Positions 23,101 to 38,100 of a stretch of DNA of 64,000 nucleotides are shown here, piece by piece. Source of the DNA: Zygnema cylindricum (lineage: Eukaryota > Streptophyta > Zygnematophyceae > Zygnematales > Zygnemataceae); assembly GCA_037447655.1 (NCBI GenBank), contig JBBHKE010003445.1:71921-135920 (forward strand). The letters run 5' to 3'. Both the position numbers and the translations under genes were made by a program. The notes beneath the pieces were generated by a model that was not told where the DNA came from, searched no databases, and saw only the letters and a program-made list of their open reading frames with translations. How positions within the stretch are numbered: position 1 is the first letter of the stretch; each line of letters begins with the position of its first letter.

Positions 23101-26100
23101 ACGTTTTACCGAATAGCCGCTGTTTACCTCTACACACAATAAATACCAAGAATAACAGGTCACCTTTACAATTTCTGAGTATTAGCTCTTTTTGCTATGA
23201 TACTGCCAATACCTGAAGTGGAAGACCATCAAATGAAGGCAAATATAAAGAAAAAAGTCCTTCACAAATCTCCAGGGGATAGACTATGCAGACAAAATTG
23301 ATCACCTCATAGTTTAGTCGCCTGGGAACATAAATACAAGCCGTCAAACGCCCAAATGTTTTTTCGTTTTGTGACACAAATAGTATGACAAACTGTATCG
23401 AATTTGATAGCCCAAATACTAATTTGTATCCAAAATAATGTAAAAGAAAAGCTAAAACACCTTCCAAGCACACAGAATCTGGGCTAGGTGAAAGCTTTGT
23501 CAAAAACGACAGAGCAAAAAAGGCTGCCTTTATGAAACAAACTACCTGGAGCAAACCAGCCTTCATGCTTCCTGCCCCATGGCAAGGACAAGCAGCTAAC
23601 ATAAGGACCAGATTTTGGCCCCATAACTGCAAATTGACCCTAATAAACATTGAAAAAGGGGGACAAAAGTACCCTCTCCAGAAGGCCCTGAAGATGTGCA
23701 ACAGCCTCAGAATCCTCCATAAGTACGGCATAAGCAGACGCAGCTTGCAACGCAGCCAACCAGAGACCTCCACAGTAGGCACTAACTCCATGAACCGCCC
23801 TGTCCAACATCACCCACAAAATACCCAGTCAACTGTCAACATATAAGACCTTTCCTCTGTGATGGATGCGGCACTGCGAAAGGAACAAGAAACTCCCAAG
23901 AAACATAGAGACAATAGCAAACATACAGTCATCATAGCATCCAGCAAAGTGAAGTTTTAGCACAGGAAAATAACACGTGGAAGGTTTAAACGATAAAAAA
24001 GATGGGAGAAAATGATCCAGGTACATAAAAGGACAGATTTATCAAGAAAGTCCCCATTAGCAGACTTTCTCAAGGCTGTGTATTGCAGTTAAGAAACACA
24101 CAAACACACATGAAAATGAATGTGGCACTCCAACCATATAATCTGTTAGGTTTTTACCTCATGCTCTAAAAGAAGCAGATCATTTCTAAACCATCTCTTT
24201 AACTTTCTGCATGAAGACTACATCGTACCTATAGAAAATGGATAGACGTTATCGAATATGGTTTATATAGAAGACGAAAGAGACTTCCAGAAATGGAGCG
24301 CCCAGCAATGGTAGAGTTTTGTGATAGAGAACAAATCTGTTAACTAAAACTTCATCGACAGCAAAACGTATTTGGCCAGAAAAGACATTAGAATCATGAA
24401 ATGCTGTGTTAAATTCTCTAACCACATAACATGGGTAATGGCCACAAAGCTTGATCCAGTCATTCCTGTCGACAGCTTTGCCTCCAGCAAATCCTCCAAG
24501 TCATTTCCAATTTATACAACGATGTCACAACATAGGTTTATCCGGTTCTATACCATGCATCATAAGTTTGATCTGCAAAGCCATCGTTTTCGATAAGACC
24601 ATCTCCATCACGGTCAAATTGCTCCAAATATGTCACAGCTCTGTACACCTGAAAGGCCCATCAGCGCATATAACGTTTCTTTAACAACTGACAATCGTAC
24701 ATGACTCCCGGAGCATAGAGACGGAGGAAAAAAAAAGCACCATTGCACGCTTGGATGACAAATAATTTTGCAACAACACAAACTCGGGAGGAGGATGAGC
24801 CGAATTGGCCTACTTTGGTGCAAAGTTCAGAAATGAAGCTGACCAGTACAGTTTTCTGAACTGCTTTAAACAATTACAGAGGCTCACAATTTAAATGCTG
24901 TTGGCAAATAAAACACAGATGTTCATTGCAACCTGGGGTTGTTCATAGCAACCAGTTGAACCGTGAAAAAGTACCTTGGCAGTTGGTACTAGCAATCAAC
25001 TGAAGGAATGTTGGATGTTCAGGCTTTGATAGAAGTATTCTATATTCAGACAACTAGTAATATTTTAGAATACCGGAATCTAGAATTACATACTGTTCCA
25101 GTATCTAGGATTTCGGTAATTCAGTCTGCTAGTCTGTCTTGTCAGAGATCTGTTTTTGTATCTTGTCAGATCTATTTTACCTGGGTACCTCAAGTACAGT
25201 CAGAATAGAATCCGGTCAAAGATCTGTTTATAAATCTTGACCGGATACTTTTGAGTGAAGGGTCAAGTGACCCTTCAAGTTAGGAAAGATCTTTCAGTTT
25301 CTGAGAGGTCACTCTGACCTCTCAGAGTACTTTCCCTTTCCTATTTAAAGCCTGTTTTTGTCTTCTTATTATATCAATTTTCAAAAACTTATATTTCAGG
25401 CTGTCCTATTTCCACTCTATTTTCTGCTGCCATGACTTCTAATCTAATAAGGAAGGCACATAGTGGATATCAAAAGACAGAAGAAAGTCGTCTAAGGATA
25501 TAAAACATCAAAAGAATACATGGACACCAGAATGAACACGCGTCTATATTGGATATGAGAGATGATTGGACAGTCTGGAGTAAACATCAAATGTCAGGAG
25601 AATGTACCGCAGGCCACACTGCGCGAGCAAATTGCATATTTTCAGTCGCCACGACGTCTCTGTACACCTGCCAAATGGCCACAACCAGATCTCAGCTAGG
25701 TTTCAAAAGACGATTTGTACTTTACAAGAGGATAACTTGTATATACAGATTGAGCACACACAAACACTTATAATTCCTATGTCTAGACAGCTACCTCCAC
25801 CAAAAGTTCTAACACGAAACAAATAATCCTCTTCTGTCTATGCAATTATTTTAAGAGTGAACGGTAAATCGGCTGTAAAATCTTACATTGCTGTCAAGTT
25901 TCAGAAAGTTGCCATTGAAGTGATGACAATCATCAACATACAAAAAAGAGTGTCTATTTTCTAACATGTTTTAAAGATTTCATGAATGCATCAGTTCCTG
26001 CGACTCCTTCAATATGAAATAAGTGTTTCTGAATCATAGGCAACTCAACAACAGCACATCATGAGAATGTTTATCAGCAGAGGACAAAGTGAATAGGAAA

Positions 26101-29100
26101 TAAGGATGGTCCATCAAACAGGAGGCCACCTGGAGAACAAATTTACAGTTGAGATCTTTCCACAAGCTTGTATCATGAATGTTGTAAGAGTTTAAATGAA
26201 GCCAAGGATCATGATTTCCAAGATCATGCGGTACACTCCCCGCCACCTTTCGCATACCGTCCTTTCCGTCCATCAAAAATTTCACCTTTTTCCGTTGCTG
26301 CGTTCCCATAACCCCGCCTTTTTCCCCATTCAATGGGCAAAAAGAGGAGCCAGCATTTGAACAAAAAACCAAGGTACAACTGCATTATTCATAGAGCCGC
26401 CTTGGAAACTGGATATCCCTCAATCTGTCAATATTCAGCTATAGATAATCGTGGTATAGCACCCATAAAAGCTATAAAGAACAGCTTACATGTACAAAAA
26501 TGTCTCTCCATACACTATGTAATCATGCAAAATGCTTTACCACACCGTGTTCCCGCAAGAGAATCAGATAAAAAAAAACCTTGGTCAAGTGTCCAGTTTG
26601 CTCACATATTATCCACCAAGCAGTCACAAGCTCAAACCTTCTAATGTCACAATAAACTTATCACCCAAAAAATATAGTCAGCTCACCACTTATGTTAGGT
26701 GCAGTGAAAGCTGTTTAACTTCTTAACAAGTTGTCCGGATTTGGTTACGAGGCAACCAGTCTAAATGTGGCAGTCTTACTTTAGATTAAGACCACGATTA
26801 AATCGTGACATCTCTATTAGTGGTACTTGTTTACTGACATAGCTTTCAGACACAGACTGATTTTCCCATCTTACCTTTCAATTAGTTGTCCCCAATAAAA
26901 AACCGACAATTGGTCATGACACTAATAGACTGATAGTGACGACAGGTACACTCTACAGGCAAGAAACTTTGAGAGAAAACGAGCCCCTTGTATAAATGGT
27001 TCAAAACAGGATACTGTTAATGAACAAGCAAGGTTGGGAAATGATATGAAACTATCTCCTTTATGTAAACAGACAATTAAACCAGCTTTCAATTCAGAAT
27101 GAATGCTTGTTTCGAGGTAATTCATTGCGACACAAAAAGCTCCACCTCCTGTGAGGTTGACTCACACTGTAAATATATCGATTCGATCGTCACCAACGAC
27201 GTATATTTGCACCGTTCTTACTTTTTAGGTAACTGTGTTAAGGCCTAGAACCAGCACAAATTCTAAGCCACTGACCTCTCGCAGAGTGCCAACAGCAAAA
27301 TCTCTTTGAACAGAGAGCTCCAGAAGAGGAAACAAAGATATTAGCGCAAATGATGCATAGAAGTGGACGTCATATCTGCATCCAATCACCAGGTTCTGCT
27401 CAGTAAAGTGCAGCACAATAAATAATCATACATTCCACAAGTGAGCGTTTTCAATAAAACACCAAAGTAAACGACTTCGCAAGAGCAGAAATCACGTAGC
27501 TCTTGGAAAACCATCCAATATGCAGATAATGGATATGCTGAACTACAGTTATTCTTTTTGCTGTGATTCAGAGGCTCAACTCTACAATAACCTCTGACTA
27601 GTGGAAGCAACAGTTAGGCCATCAAAGCTAACACTAGAATATTATTCCAGGGTTCCACTTACGTGTTCCACATCACATACTCCAGGCCCTCCAGATATAG
27701 AAACTGGCCCACGTTCTCCTCCCCTTCCTGCAATAGTGTCATGCCCGTAGACGACCTCCAGAGAGCGACTTCTGCTTCGCTCTGACTCATAGAGGAATCC
27801 CCTCCACTTGCAATTTTACTGGAGTTCACAGCACGAGACCTTTTGCCTTCCGCCTTTTTTACTTTAACCAAGGGCTGTTCTTCTGTATCGGTAAATTGTA
27901 AGTCCGAATCACTGGCACTGGCTCCAAAGTCTTGAGTAGCTTTCACCTTTGGGAGCTTCACACCATGGTCGGGTGCATAAATCGCCCCATTACCTCTAGT
28001 TTCTATGTCGCTGTCAATGTCCGAATTTCCTTGCTTGGATGAGGCAAAGCTTTCAGCATTGCTATCGACATCCGCAACTAGATGATTGGTCAAAAGCTCC
28101 CCTGTCCCTCTCCTGACAGTTTCATCAGTGAAAGGACTCGACATCTCTACTTCTGATTGAGGTCCGCCTTGCTGAGTGGAGTTTAGGTGATGCGCTTTAG
28201 CTGGGGTTTGTTCAGATGATGGCTTCATAGGTAAAGGACTCGGTCCCTCAATAGCAGCTTCTGCTATTGGCAGACCAGCCATCAGTTCTGACTCTCGTCG
28301 AGTAATAGATGCCCCAATAGACTGTTCAAAAGGAAGCTTTCGACGCCATTCTTCGGCACTACGCTCCTCCAATCTCGGCCCTCCATCTGGAGATCATCAG
28401 AGACAACAGAAAATTAAGACGGCTGGTCTTAATCTAGACCATTAATGACAATTTCCCTGTGATGCTGACAGTAAGTATAGCTCCATGTGCGACTTAGTAA
28501 TAAACTCACCTGTCCATATAGTTCCTCCAGCAACCAGGTAGTAGAGCTCATTGAACAGTGTCACCCGGTACCTGCAGAAAGGCGATGAAGCATAATCAGC
28601 AGCCACGGAATTGATCAACTTCGCTATTGATCGATAAGATAAACATAGACATTTTAAGTCCTGTTTCCATTCAGCCAAACACTGATTGTGTGAGGTTAAT
28701 GCCACTAGTTAATTACCCTTCCTTTAGGATACAGCATTTCCTGTAACAGGATGCAATACTCCTGTACAAAAGTTTACGTCATCGACCAGATCCGACTGGT
28801 CTACAGTTAAATAAAACTGATGCTGGCTAGCAATCAGCATACAAAAGATTCCGATACTTTCTACGTGACGAAAGAAATACTTCCCATATTGTCCAAGAAA
28901 ATAAACTATACAATGGGAACCTATGAATAGAGTGAGCACAGAAGAATTGTAAGGGTATGTACTGGCTAACGGCTCATCTCAAAACTGTACGGTTTAGCTT
29001 CACTTCAACTTTTTTCATCTGGCAAAGGATGACACCTGTGATGGATCAGTTGACGATTCAACAAACATCCAACCCAGCTGAAGACATGGAACAGAAGAGT

Positions 29101-32100
29101 GGTCACAAGAAACAAATTTTTCCTCCTCAAACCTATAAATGCTAGCCTTTGTTACTCACCATTCAGGTAGCGAATCATCGTTCAAAATTGGCATCTGCCA
29201 TTCCTCAATCGCATCTTCCCAACGGCGGAAACCTGCAAAGTAGAAGAAAATCGTTAATTTTGTCCTAAATGAAAAAGTGTACAGAATTTTACAAAAACTA
29301 GGAAAATCGGGTACTGTAAATAGACTTCAGAAACCCATATGCTACAGCAGTACATAAATTGGACTCACGTAGCAGTGCGTCATGTGCCAATTTTGGGGCA
29401 GCATTTCCGTCCTGTCCATAGTACTGCGTGTACCGCCTGCCATGATGGAAAGGAAGGTGAGAATACACACTAAATCTTCAGCTCTTCAAGTGTACATTCC
29501 TTGCAAAGGGAAATGCATTACAATCAACGCAAGATACCTGTAGTAGGAACTGCGTCGGTTGAACTTCACAATTGGTGAATCCCAAGCGAGTGCGAATACC
29601 ACTTCTCTCTTCTCATTGGCAGGGACCGTCACAGTCGCTGCCACAGCAGCACCGATAGCTGTGCCTGCATAGGACGGAGCATGTATTGCCTTAGAGTCGC
29701 GTGCCTTTATAAATTTCCCATGCTGCAAAAGGCCCCAACTCATGACATAGGTGAGACTGGCAAGGTTAGAAAAAAAACAGATTATAGAATCATTAAGTCA
29801 GGCCCAGCGAAGTGGAGGAGGGGCCGCGACTGAGTTCGGTAGGATTGGTCAAGTTTGGAAAGAAAGAGGTCGGCCATTGACAAGGTGAGACAACTGAGAC
29901 TTCAACCTCAATGTTAAGATATAGAAATAACCCATAATCAAGTGCACTTTCTAGCAACACGCCAAGCAAAAAAAGACCGACATGGTACCAAATGAATTTA
30001 CAAAGCACATACGAGGGTGCAAAATGCAATGGGGCTTCACGACTCAGTTTGAAACATGATCCCACCAAACACTATAGCCACTACTTGGCATTTGTGTAAA
30101 CAATATTACTTGCTTAAAGTGCTCCTCATTATGTCAGGTGTCCAGCTACACCGCTAATCGTTATTAGTGTTAGAGTTTTTTCGCCACGTAAAACATCTTT
30201 TTTCCGTGCACGCTTGTCGGATTGTCAATCGGAGACCGACAATAGGAAGGTGAGGATCTTGCCTAGACAAGTGTGCACGAAGAAAAGATGCTTTACAATT
30301 AGGGGTGTAACTGCTAGTTCCATTGGATCATATCATGCAAATGGCAAAACAAGAGGATGGACCATCTTAACACATGGATCTAACAAAACTATACAAATAT
30401 GATCTGCACACGAGTGGAAGCTCGCGATCAGGGAACATGTTAGCCGTTAAAAACCCTGAAGGCAGATAAATTGTCCTACAAGAGCGAATGATCCATTTTT
30501 CAAGTATTTAAAATGAACAGCTTATGAAACACTACTTGTAGATCTGATCAAGCTGAATCATTAATGTAATGTTTATCAACAAATTGGTATGTTAAAGGTG
30601 GTCTGATATCCAGCTCAGGACCTGAATCAGGTACCCACACTATTGCTCGTGACCAAATTTTCAAAATTGCAACTTGCCATAAAAGACAATGCTCACCTCC
30701 TCTATTTCCGCCCACATGTCACGAGCGGTACAGTCGCCACCCTGGCCAGTAACAGAGAATCGTGGGCAGGTCGTCACCTCTACATTCTCAGTCTCGAGCG
30801 CTGAAATAGCAAAAGTTACCGGAGCACCAATTTTCCCGGTCCTGTGTTCAGTCCCCAAGAAGGAACAAACCATAATTTGCAGAAAATTTTTAGTATAAGG
30901 TTGTGCTGCAACAAAGGTTTTATAACAAAGGATAGATCCCATAAGACAAAATCGGCTAAAGGATAATCGCATTCAGGATCCAAGACACGTAGAAACTGAA
31001 GCTGCTTATAAATTCTATGCAGAATGTGTGAAGAAATGGAAATGTAAAATGGTTCAGAAGCATCTGAGGGTAGACCAATTTGACAAAACAGAGAAGCAAA
31101 ATAAAACATATTAAATTGGTACTCTGTCCTAAATAGGATGATGCTCGGCATTTCATGTGCATGGAATTCATAAACATATAGAAAAAAATTATCATCGGCA
31201 TCCATTGTCTAATCAAACACATGATATGATATGCCATACTGTCCCAATTTCCAGTATTTATCTCATCGTCATAGGCCAGCCAAGCTGACTTTTAGTTCAT
31301 TCTTTGTTGGCATTCTAGGCAATAAAGAGGCCTTACTGATGTTTAAGAAGAACCCCAGAAGCAGATTTTTCCCTGCAATTCACAAACGACAGTAAGTCAT
31401 AAAATGCAACAGTACAAAAAATATCCAGTATATAGATGACAGGCCAGATGAGCAGCAGAACAAGGCTATCAACTTCACTGCGTCAATAATAACTTCTAGA
31501 AGAGAAAATAACCTTCAGGTTCTTCATCAAACACACACAAACAAATTGTAGAAAGATAAATTCGGTTTACCAATAAAAGGGACTTGGCTCACAGGCAGCT
31601 ACATCTGTAAAGCATACATACGCAGTTCACCAAGAGACAACGAACATGAAGTGCGAAACTTGTCAACATCCCAGCGCATTTTACCATGTATAACACTCAC
31701 ATAGCTAAAAACAGTCATTGCATAATTTGCAAGAATTAGATGTACCTCTGCAGATACATTGCAGGTATTTTACCCAGCCATGAAACCAATTTAGAACTGA
31801 CAGCTAGATTCAACATGCGCTTACAACATAATAATCATGATTTTGTGCACAGTTTTGGAAAAACGCCCATTTACTTGTCCGGAAAACAGTTGTTTAAGAT
31901 AGAGCAAAACGAGTTGGCGCTAAGTGGAAATCCAAAATTACTTTTATGTACCTTTAAATTCGGTGGTTGGGCAGGGATACACTAAGGCTCAAGAAGCAGG
32001 TGCATACCGTACACGGTTGACATGAGAAAAAAGCTTACATAAAGTAAGAGTTGAGAAGCGTTTTCAGGTTTTGTTACTAATCTAGGATCACAAGCTGGGA

Positions 32101-35100
32101 ACTGTGCAGCCTGCTTAACATCACATGTATTTCAAAAATAAATCAAGAAAAAATTCGCGTAAATTAACTCAAAAGTCTTCAGCCGCCTCTTTTGCAATGT
32201 TATTTCACAAACAAGCAATCATGCAAAAGGACTCAGGGCCGTCAACTGAAAGCAGGGTAGGACCAGATGGGCAAGACGGATGCAAACTAGCCAGAAAGTA
32301 GGGGGAAGGGGAGAGCAGCTGACAGCAAAAACATATTTTGCTTTCTTCAGAATACAAGAGGAGATGAGATGAAGTGCAGAGGAAGCTGGAATGTCACCCC
32401 AGACATCATCACCATACTCAGTTGCCAGTTTGTAACAGAAAGAAGGAAAAATCACACAAATGAGGGTGACATCTTGACTCATGCTTTTTAAAGCTCAACG
32501 ATTTTGGTCTTTTAAAAAAGGTGAAGGTTCCAGCGACTCTGATGAAGAAAAGAATTTGGTACACTGATAGTCATTTCTGGACACATTTCACTTGGATTTC
32601 AACCATTGTGGGGTCGCCTTGAGACATGAACATCAAACCTTCGACTAACTATTCTTCATTTGTTTTCCATTGAAAGGCAAACCTTATGCAAAACGTCTGG
32701 GGCGAAAAGAGAATATGAACCGTAACTTAGTCATGACAAATAAAACACCATACTGCAACTCTACTTAAAGATCAGGTACGCTTGTAGAGGACTGTAAAGC
32801 TATTACGAATATGCAACAAAAAGTTTCTACGAACATGTAAGTGAAACCTAATGACTAGCCATTTATTGCAAGCCTAAAGGACTAGCACAACATTCTTAAA
32901 GAGGATTTCAGACTGCTGTATTAGTTGTAATCCGTTTTACAAATCAATTGAAGATGCAAAACTTCACTTGACCACATACTCTTTAATGCAACTTATCACT
33001 GTGGAAAAAAAGGGGACTCTATCATTATCAATCCCTCACAATATTTGATATAAACGCAAGGAAAAAATGCACACCTGAATGGGGAATTGTAATGCCCACC
33101 CTTGAGCGACGAGTCTCCACCAATGGAATTCTGGGACAAAAAATAACAATGCTTATAATGCTTATCCATGCTTATTATCTCACTCATCCCTTTTAAGTAT
33201 CCATCCCCACGTAGTTCAATGATACGACACACTGACTCCGTCACAAAGACAGAAGATTTTCCTCCATACCAGCAGGAGGCACTGTTCAAAACAGAAATTG
33301 CAGAGTCTGGTAAAAATGGCACAAGGACTCTTGCTACAATTTTTGGAAACAATTGTTTGCTATCACTGAAGCAAAAATGTTGAAGGTTATTATGTAACTT
33401 ACTGCAAATGTGAAGAGCAGCGTCACCTCGGCATCTTCCTTTCCTGTGTTAGCCAACTGGCAGACCACAATGCATTCCAGAAGTCAGCAGAAAATTCCAA
33501 ATTGCTACAAACGGTGAACACTAGGTTTCCTAGTTTGCAACAAAACATGACAATAAATCCCAGCTATGAATAATGAATAAACCACCGCAGGAACCTAGTA
33601 CCACTTTCAGCCACCTTATGCTCAAACAGCAAGCCATGAACCATCGAGCCCACTTCCGTTCCTTGAGATAAATCTGAAAATACAAACAAAAAATGTGGCC
33701 AAACAGGCACAGACTGACTGCAACAAGACTTACGCAGTATGTGAAAACGCAGCTGGGCAAGCTACTCTCTTGATAGTTGTTGGGAATAAAGGGGGATATT
33801 TGGCAACATGATATCTTCAGGTCCGGATCAGGTTCTCCTGCAGAAGCCACTTGCCAGCCATGGCATGAGTGAAATGATACAAGGACAGTCGATTCCCATC
33901 TTCATGAATTTGAAATGGACCACATAGATTTCCATTTGACGGGTAAGTAATTGTAATTGTGACGCAGTTATGGTACAACAACGACGGCTACAGAAAACCT
34001 TTTACAACCAGAAGTTCAAAAGAACGCTGCAAACAACAAGGACAAAGGAGCAAAGAACAAAAAGGGAATGCAGTACAAGAAAAAACAGCCCATAGTTCAG
34101 TCTGGTTGTCTACTGTTTAGCCTAGTTTTCAAGCTCACGTTTTGATTGAGTGTGTAACAAAGTAACAATATTGACGTTTACTGACCTATCTCTCACTGTC
34201 TCTCTCCCTCTCCCTCTTTTTCCTCTCCCTCTCCCTCTTTTTCCTCTCCCTCTCCTCCTTTTCCTTTCCTCTCCCGCCCCTCCACCTTCTCCCTCTTTAT
34301 CCTCTTCCTTGCCCACTTACGCTCCCTGTGCACAAGTCCACATGCAAATATGGTCTATTCTTATGTGACCTGACCATTTTTTCTTGCATATATTAGGATA
34401 ATGTGAATGTATAAGTGCAGAACTAATAAATTATATGAAAATAGTTTTGAGCGGAAAGACTGATATCGATTAAATTGATGACAGAAAAAAAAAAGCATCT
34501 GCTTACGATAAACAGAAATTATATAGACAAGGCACTCGCTTAATGCATTGGTGCTTTGCTTGAATATATAATTGGATGGGATGGCAAATACACTTTGAAG
34601 ACTATTGAGAAGTTTGCTGAACAGAACTTGAGAGGGGTCGATCCAGAAGCCATTGAAATTGTCAAATTTATCTCTTTAAAAGTGTCCTTAACACATTAAG
34701 ACAGAGACAATATTTCCATCACAAACATCCTTTGGCTTGGTGATGCTCAACAAAGCAAAGAAGAATAAAGAAGAATGACTAGTTGCCTACAGCAGGTGAG
34801 AGGTCAATAGCAAAGCGTGTCAGCATATTGATAACTAGCCAGATCGTGGCCTATCAGATTCGTGAGAGGCAGAAAAACATCAAAATCGGATACCGAGTTT
34901 GACAACTATACTTCTGTGCAGAATGGAAAAATGAAATGAAATAGAACCCGCTTTGGTAATGGGACGGAGGAGAGCAGTGTGAGACGGGGGTTGGAGAGAA
35001 AGGAAGGATATAGAGAATGTAAAGGTGATGAAGAGGCTAAGGTGGAGACGGGGGTTGGGAAAGAAAGGGAGAGGAGAGAGAAAAGCAGAGAAGAAGAAAG

Positions 35101-38100
35101 TAAGGAAATCAATGAACGGGAAGGAGGAAAGGAAAATACCATTCACACCAAGCTCAGCAATTAAGTCCCAATAAAGCTTGTAGGCCTGCAGGATGCTTAC
35201 CATCGTAGATTGTCCAAGAGCGTGGGAAGAGAGCGTGATAAACAGACTTCTGACCATCCATTTCCCACTTCCAGGAACCAATACCCCAATGATCTTCTTT
35301 TGACCTGAAGAAGATGAAGGGGGGATAGGACAATTCAATGACAGAACCTCAAAAACTAGATATGATCCAGCGAGATATTAATTATGCAGCGTACTAAATC
35401 CGACCACAATATGGTGTAGCACAGATTTTCAAAAATATAGTTTTCCTTTCTTAATTGCTAAAAGAAGTCTTGTGAATGTTGAAAAGCAGAATGCGTATAT
35501 TTGAACAAGCCAAGACAAGACAAAATCAAAAAACATTTGACATCCTTCGATCTTGGGCCAAATAAGAACTAAGTATGCGTAGAGGTTATGCATGTGAATA
35601 CAGGTAACAGAAACATACTAAAACATTCAGATAAATCAGCTAGATTCTTACCTGAGTTCCTTTGGTCGACCAGGATATAAAACTGAGGAGATTTTCTTTT
35701 CATTTGGACTATTTTTACCACGGTTCACAAAGATCTGATCTCACATGAAATGGCATGATGTCAGGATTTAGACAGAAGGATACACAGTCCTCCCATGAGG
35801 TGGACGAATCCTCGGCATGACAAACTACACTGCCCATTGCTATTAGCGTAAAAGAATAAACTGTATTAAAATGAAATTAGTGTCAATGATATTAATTTAG
35901 AGAAGGCAGACTTGGCCGATTTTTGTCCACTCACTTAAATAGTGTTATTAACACCCAGTTTGTGATTTTTGACCAGAAAAAGTTGCGACCAAACTGTAAA
36001 AATCCAGGAATCTCTTAATTTCCTCAGCGAGGTTTCAGGTACACTAAGCGAATACAATGCAATGAACTTTGATTCCAAAATCCTGCATTGTAACTTCAAG
36101 CCATGTTGACAAAAAAACAAGTTTTCAAAGAGACTTATCTAGCCAAGCAGGACTATCTCAGGCCATTCAGGCTCTCTCCATAAAACTTTACTGTCAAAGC
36201 ATCATCACTAAAAGACAATGGCAACTAGCAGCCAAAATAGCCTGATAACCGGCACGCACTCATATGGTTCAAACGATGCAAGAAAATGGTACTGGTCCTA
36301 AAATTCTCTCTCTTCATTAATATGCGTATCCCTCAAAATGAATGAGGAAGACCTCATGCATCAGTAAATAAGAAAAAATATGGGTTATTGTCCACTTAGA
36401 TCATACTGAATGCTTGATATCAGCATCAGCCACATCCATAGCATTAACAAAAAATAAATCAAACAGGGTACATACAGTTTTTGGTCATCAAAGATTCACA
36501 ACGTACAGAAAATTGATCGGCTAAAACTGGCGCCTCTTCACAAACGCCTGGGATAAATTGCCATCTCCTAAAATCCCCTCGAAATCCTCTCCCAATGCTT
36601 CCACCCCTGCCAGTCCCAAAATCCATCCATTGAAGGATTGTTATTTGCCGTAATAATAGCCAGCACAGCAAGAATACAATTTTTTTGGTCAACAAAACAC
36701 GAAATTTTAGGACAGCCACTGCAATACATCACATCAGAGGGCAAACGATCTTGAGGCGAGTCATCACATTTTATGGAGCAGTTATTTAGTGAGATATGAA
36801 CTTAAAAATGATGATATTAATCACAATAAGATTAATAATAACTGCAACAAAATGATAATAACTCTGATAGTATTAGCATCAACATGAATGATAATAGCAT
36901 TTTCGTATATTATAATAATAACCACAATAATAATCCTACACATAACAACAAGAAAATTGGACTGTAGACTGACCCAATTCCCCCAAGTGGTACTCCATGG
37001 CATGCAAGGGGCTTGCTCTCACGGCTAAAAGGGTCGATTGGTGGCACCTGCAAATGAAGAACACCAATTACATAACAAAAATGAATTAATGCTCTTACGA
37101 CCAAGGTGCAACATGAATACATTCATATCAAAATGCTGCTCTAGAATAAGAGTAACACAAAGGTTTTTACAAAACAGTGTGAGCTACTGTTTTTACAGTC
37201 AATGGATATGGAAATTAAGACGTGATGTGGACAATGGAGGGGCGAACAAATTCCCTCAGATAAATTTTAAAAGCATTAATTACTGCAGAAGTAATGCACC
37301 CCACACCAGTGATTGTTATCAACCTGGTGAAATTTCTGGGGATAGCCTCATTGACTCAGTGAACTTTAGTGAGAAACCTTAAAAGTTCAAATCGCACCCA
37401 CTCATCCACCGGCAAGTCCTGATTGTGTCAGGAAAGCAATATCAGCTACTAAAGAATCAGACTTATCATTGCTTGTTGCAGTCTGTCTAAAACATTTCTT
37501 TTTTATGTGCGCTTGCCTACAGCTAGACGACTAGTCAAATGGTAGAAACAACAAATGGGGAGACAACCAAAACAAAATTGATGGCAAACGACCTGCCACA
37601 GTTGGGCCAAAATTATCTTTTTGTCTCTATGCAGCATCAAATTTATATAATAAAAAGCTTACCACAAACTGCAAATTTACGGCATAGCCCAGTTGAAACA
37701 AGTAAGATCAACAAAAAGGAAATTAGCAAGATCACATATTTACGAGGGCAACGAAGATGACATCTCAAATCTTTCATTTGACTTTGATGCTGCCAAAAAA
37801 TGGAGGTTATCAAATCCAGGCCTCCTGCAATATCTAGTTTCGTTTTTTTCAAAGTGAATTTGCTACATGCTAACCAATATCCTTACCAGCTAAGACCTAG
37901 AGATGAATTACCCATGATTCAATCAGTAATCCTGAGCGCGATGTAACTCAAATGTAATCGCAGATCAAATATACAAGACCGGTTTTGAATCAGGTGTGTA
38001 CGGTGTGGATGGTACGCATTGTGTCTATGGTGTGTATAATGTTCATGGTGTCTATGATGCCTATGGTGCCTAGGGTGTCCATGGTGCCTAGGGTGTCCAT

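Noticed and set aside
23195-23791. 198-codon minus-strand open frame
   Set aside because: Overlaps GBA2 exon 21 in the wrong frame; the true frame reads [20 protein letters not shown].
30661-31237. Hydrophobic minus-strand frames extending GBA2 exon 11 upstream
   Set aside because: They run through an intron; the CACAG acceptor at 30842 and phase agreement with exon 10 place the exon boundary there.
34880-35338. 152-codon minus-strand open frame
   Set aside because: Its start lies out of frame over GBA2 exon 7 and the rest is the purine tract of the intron.
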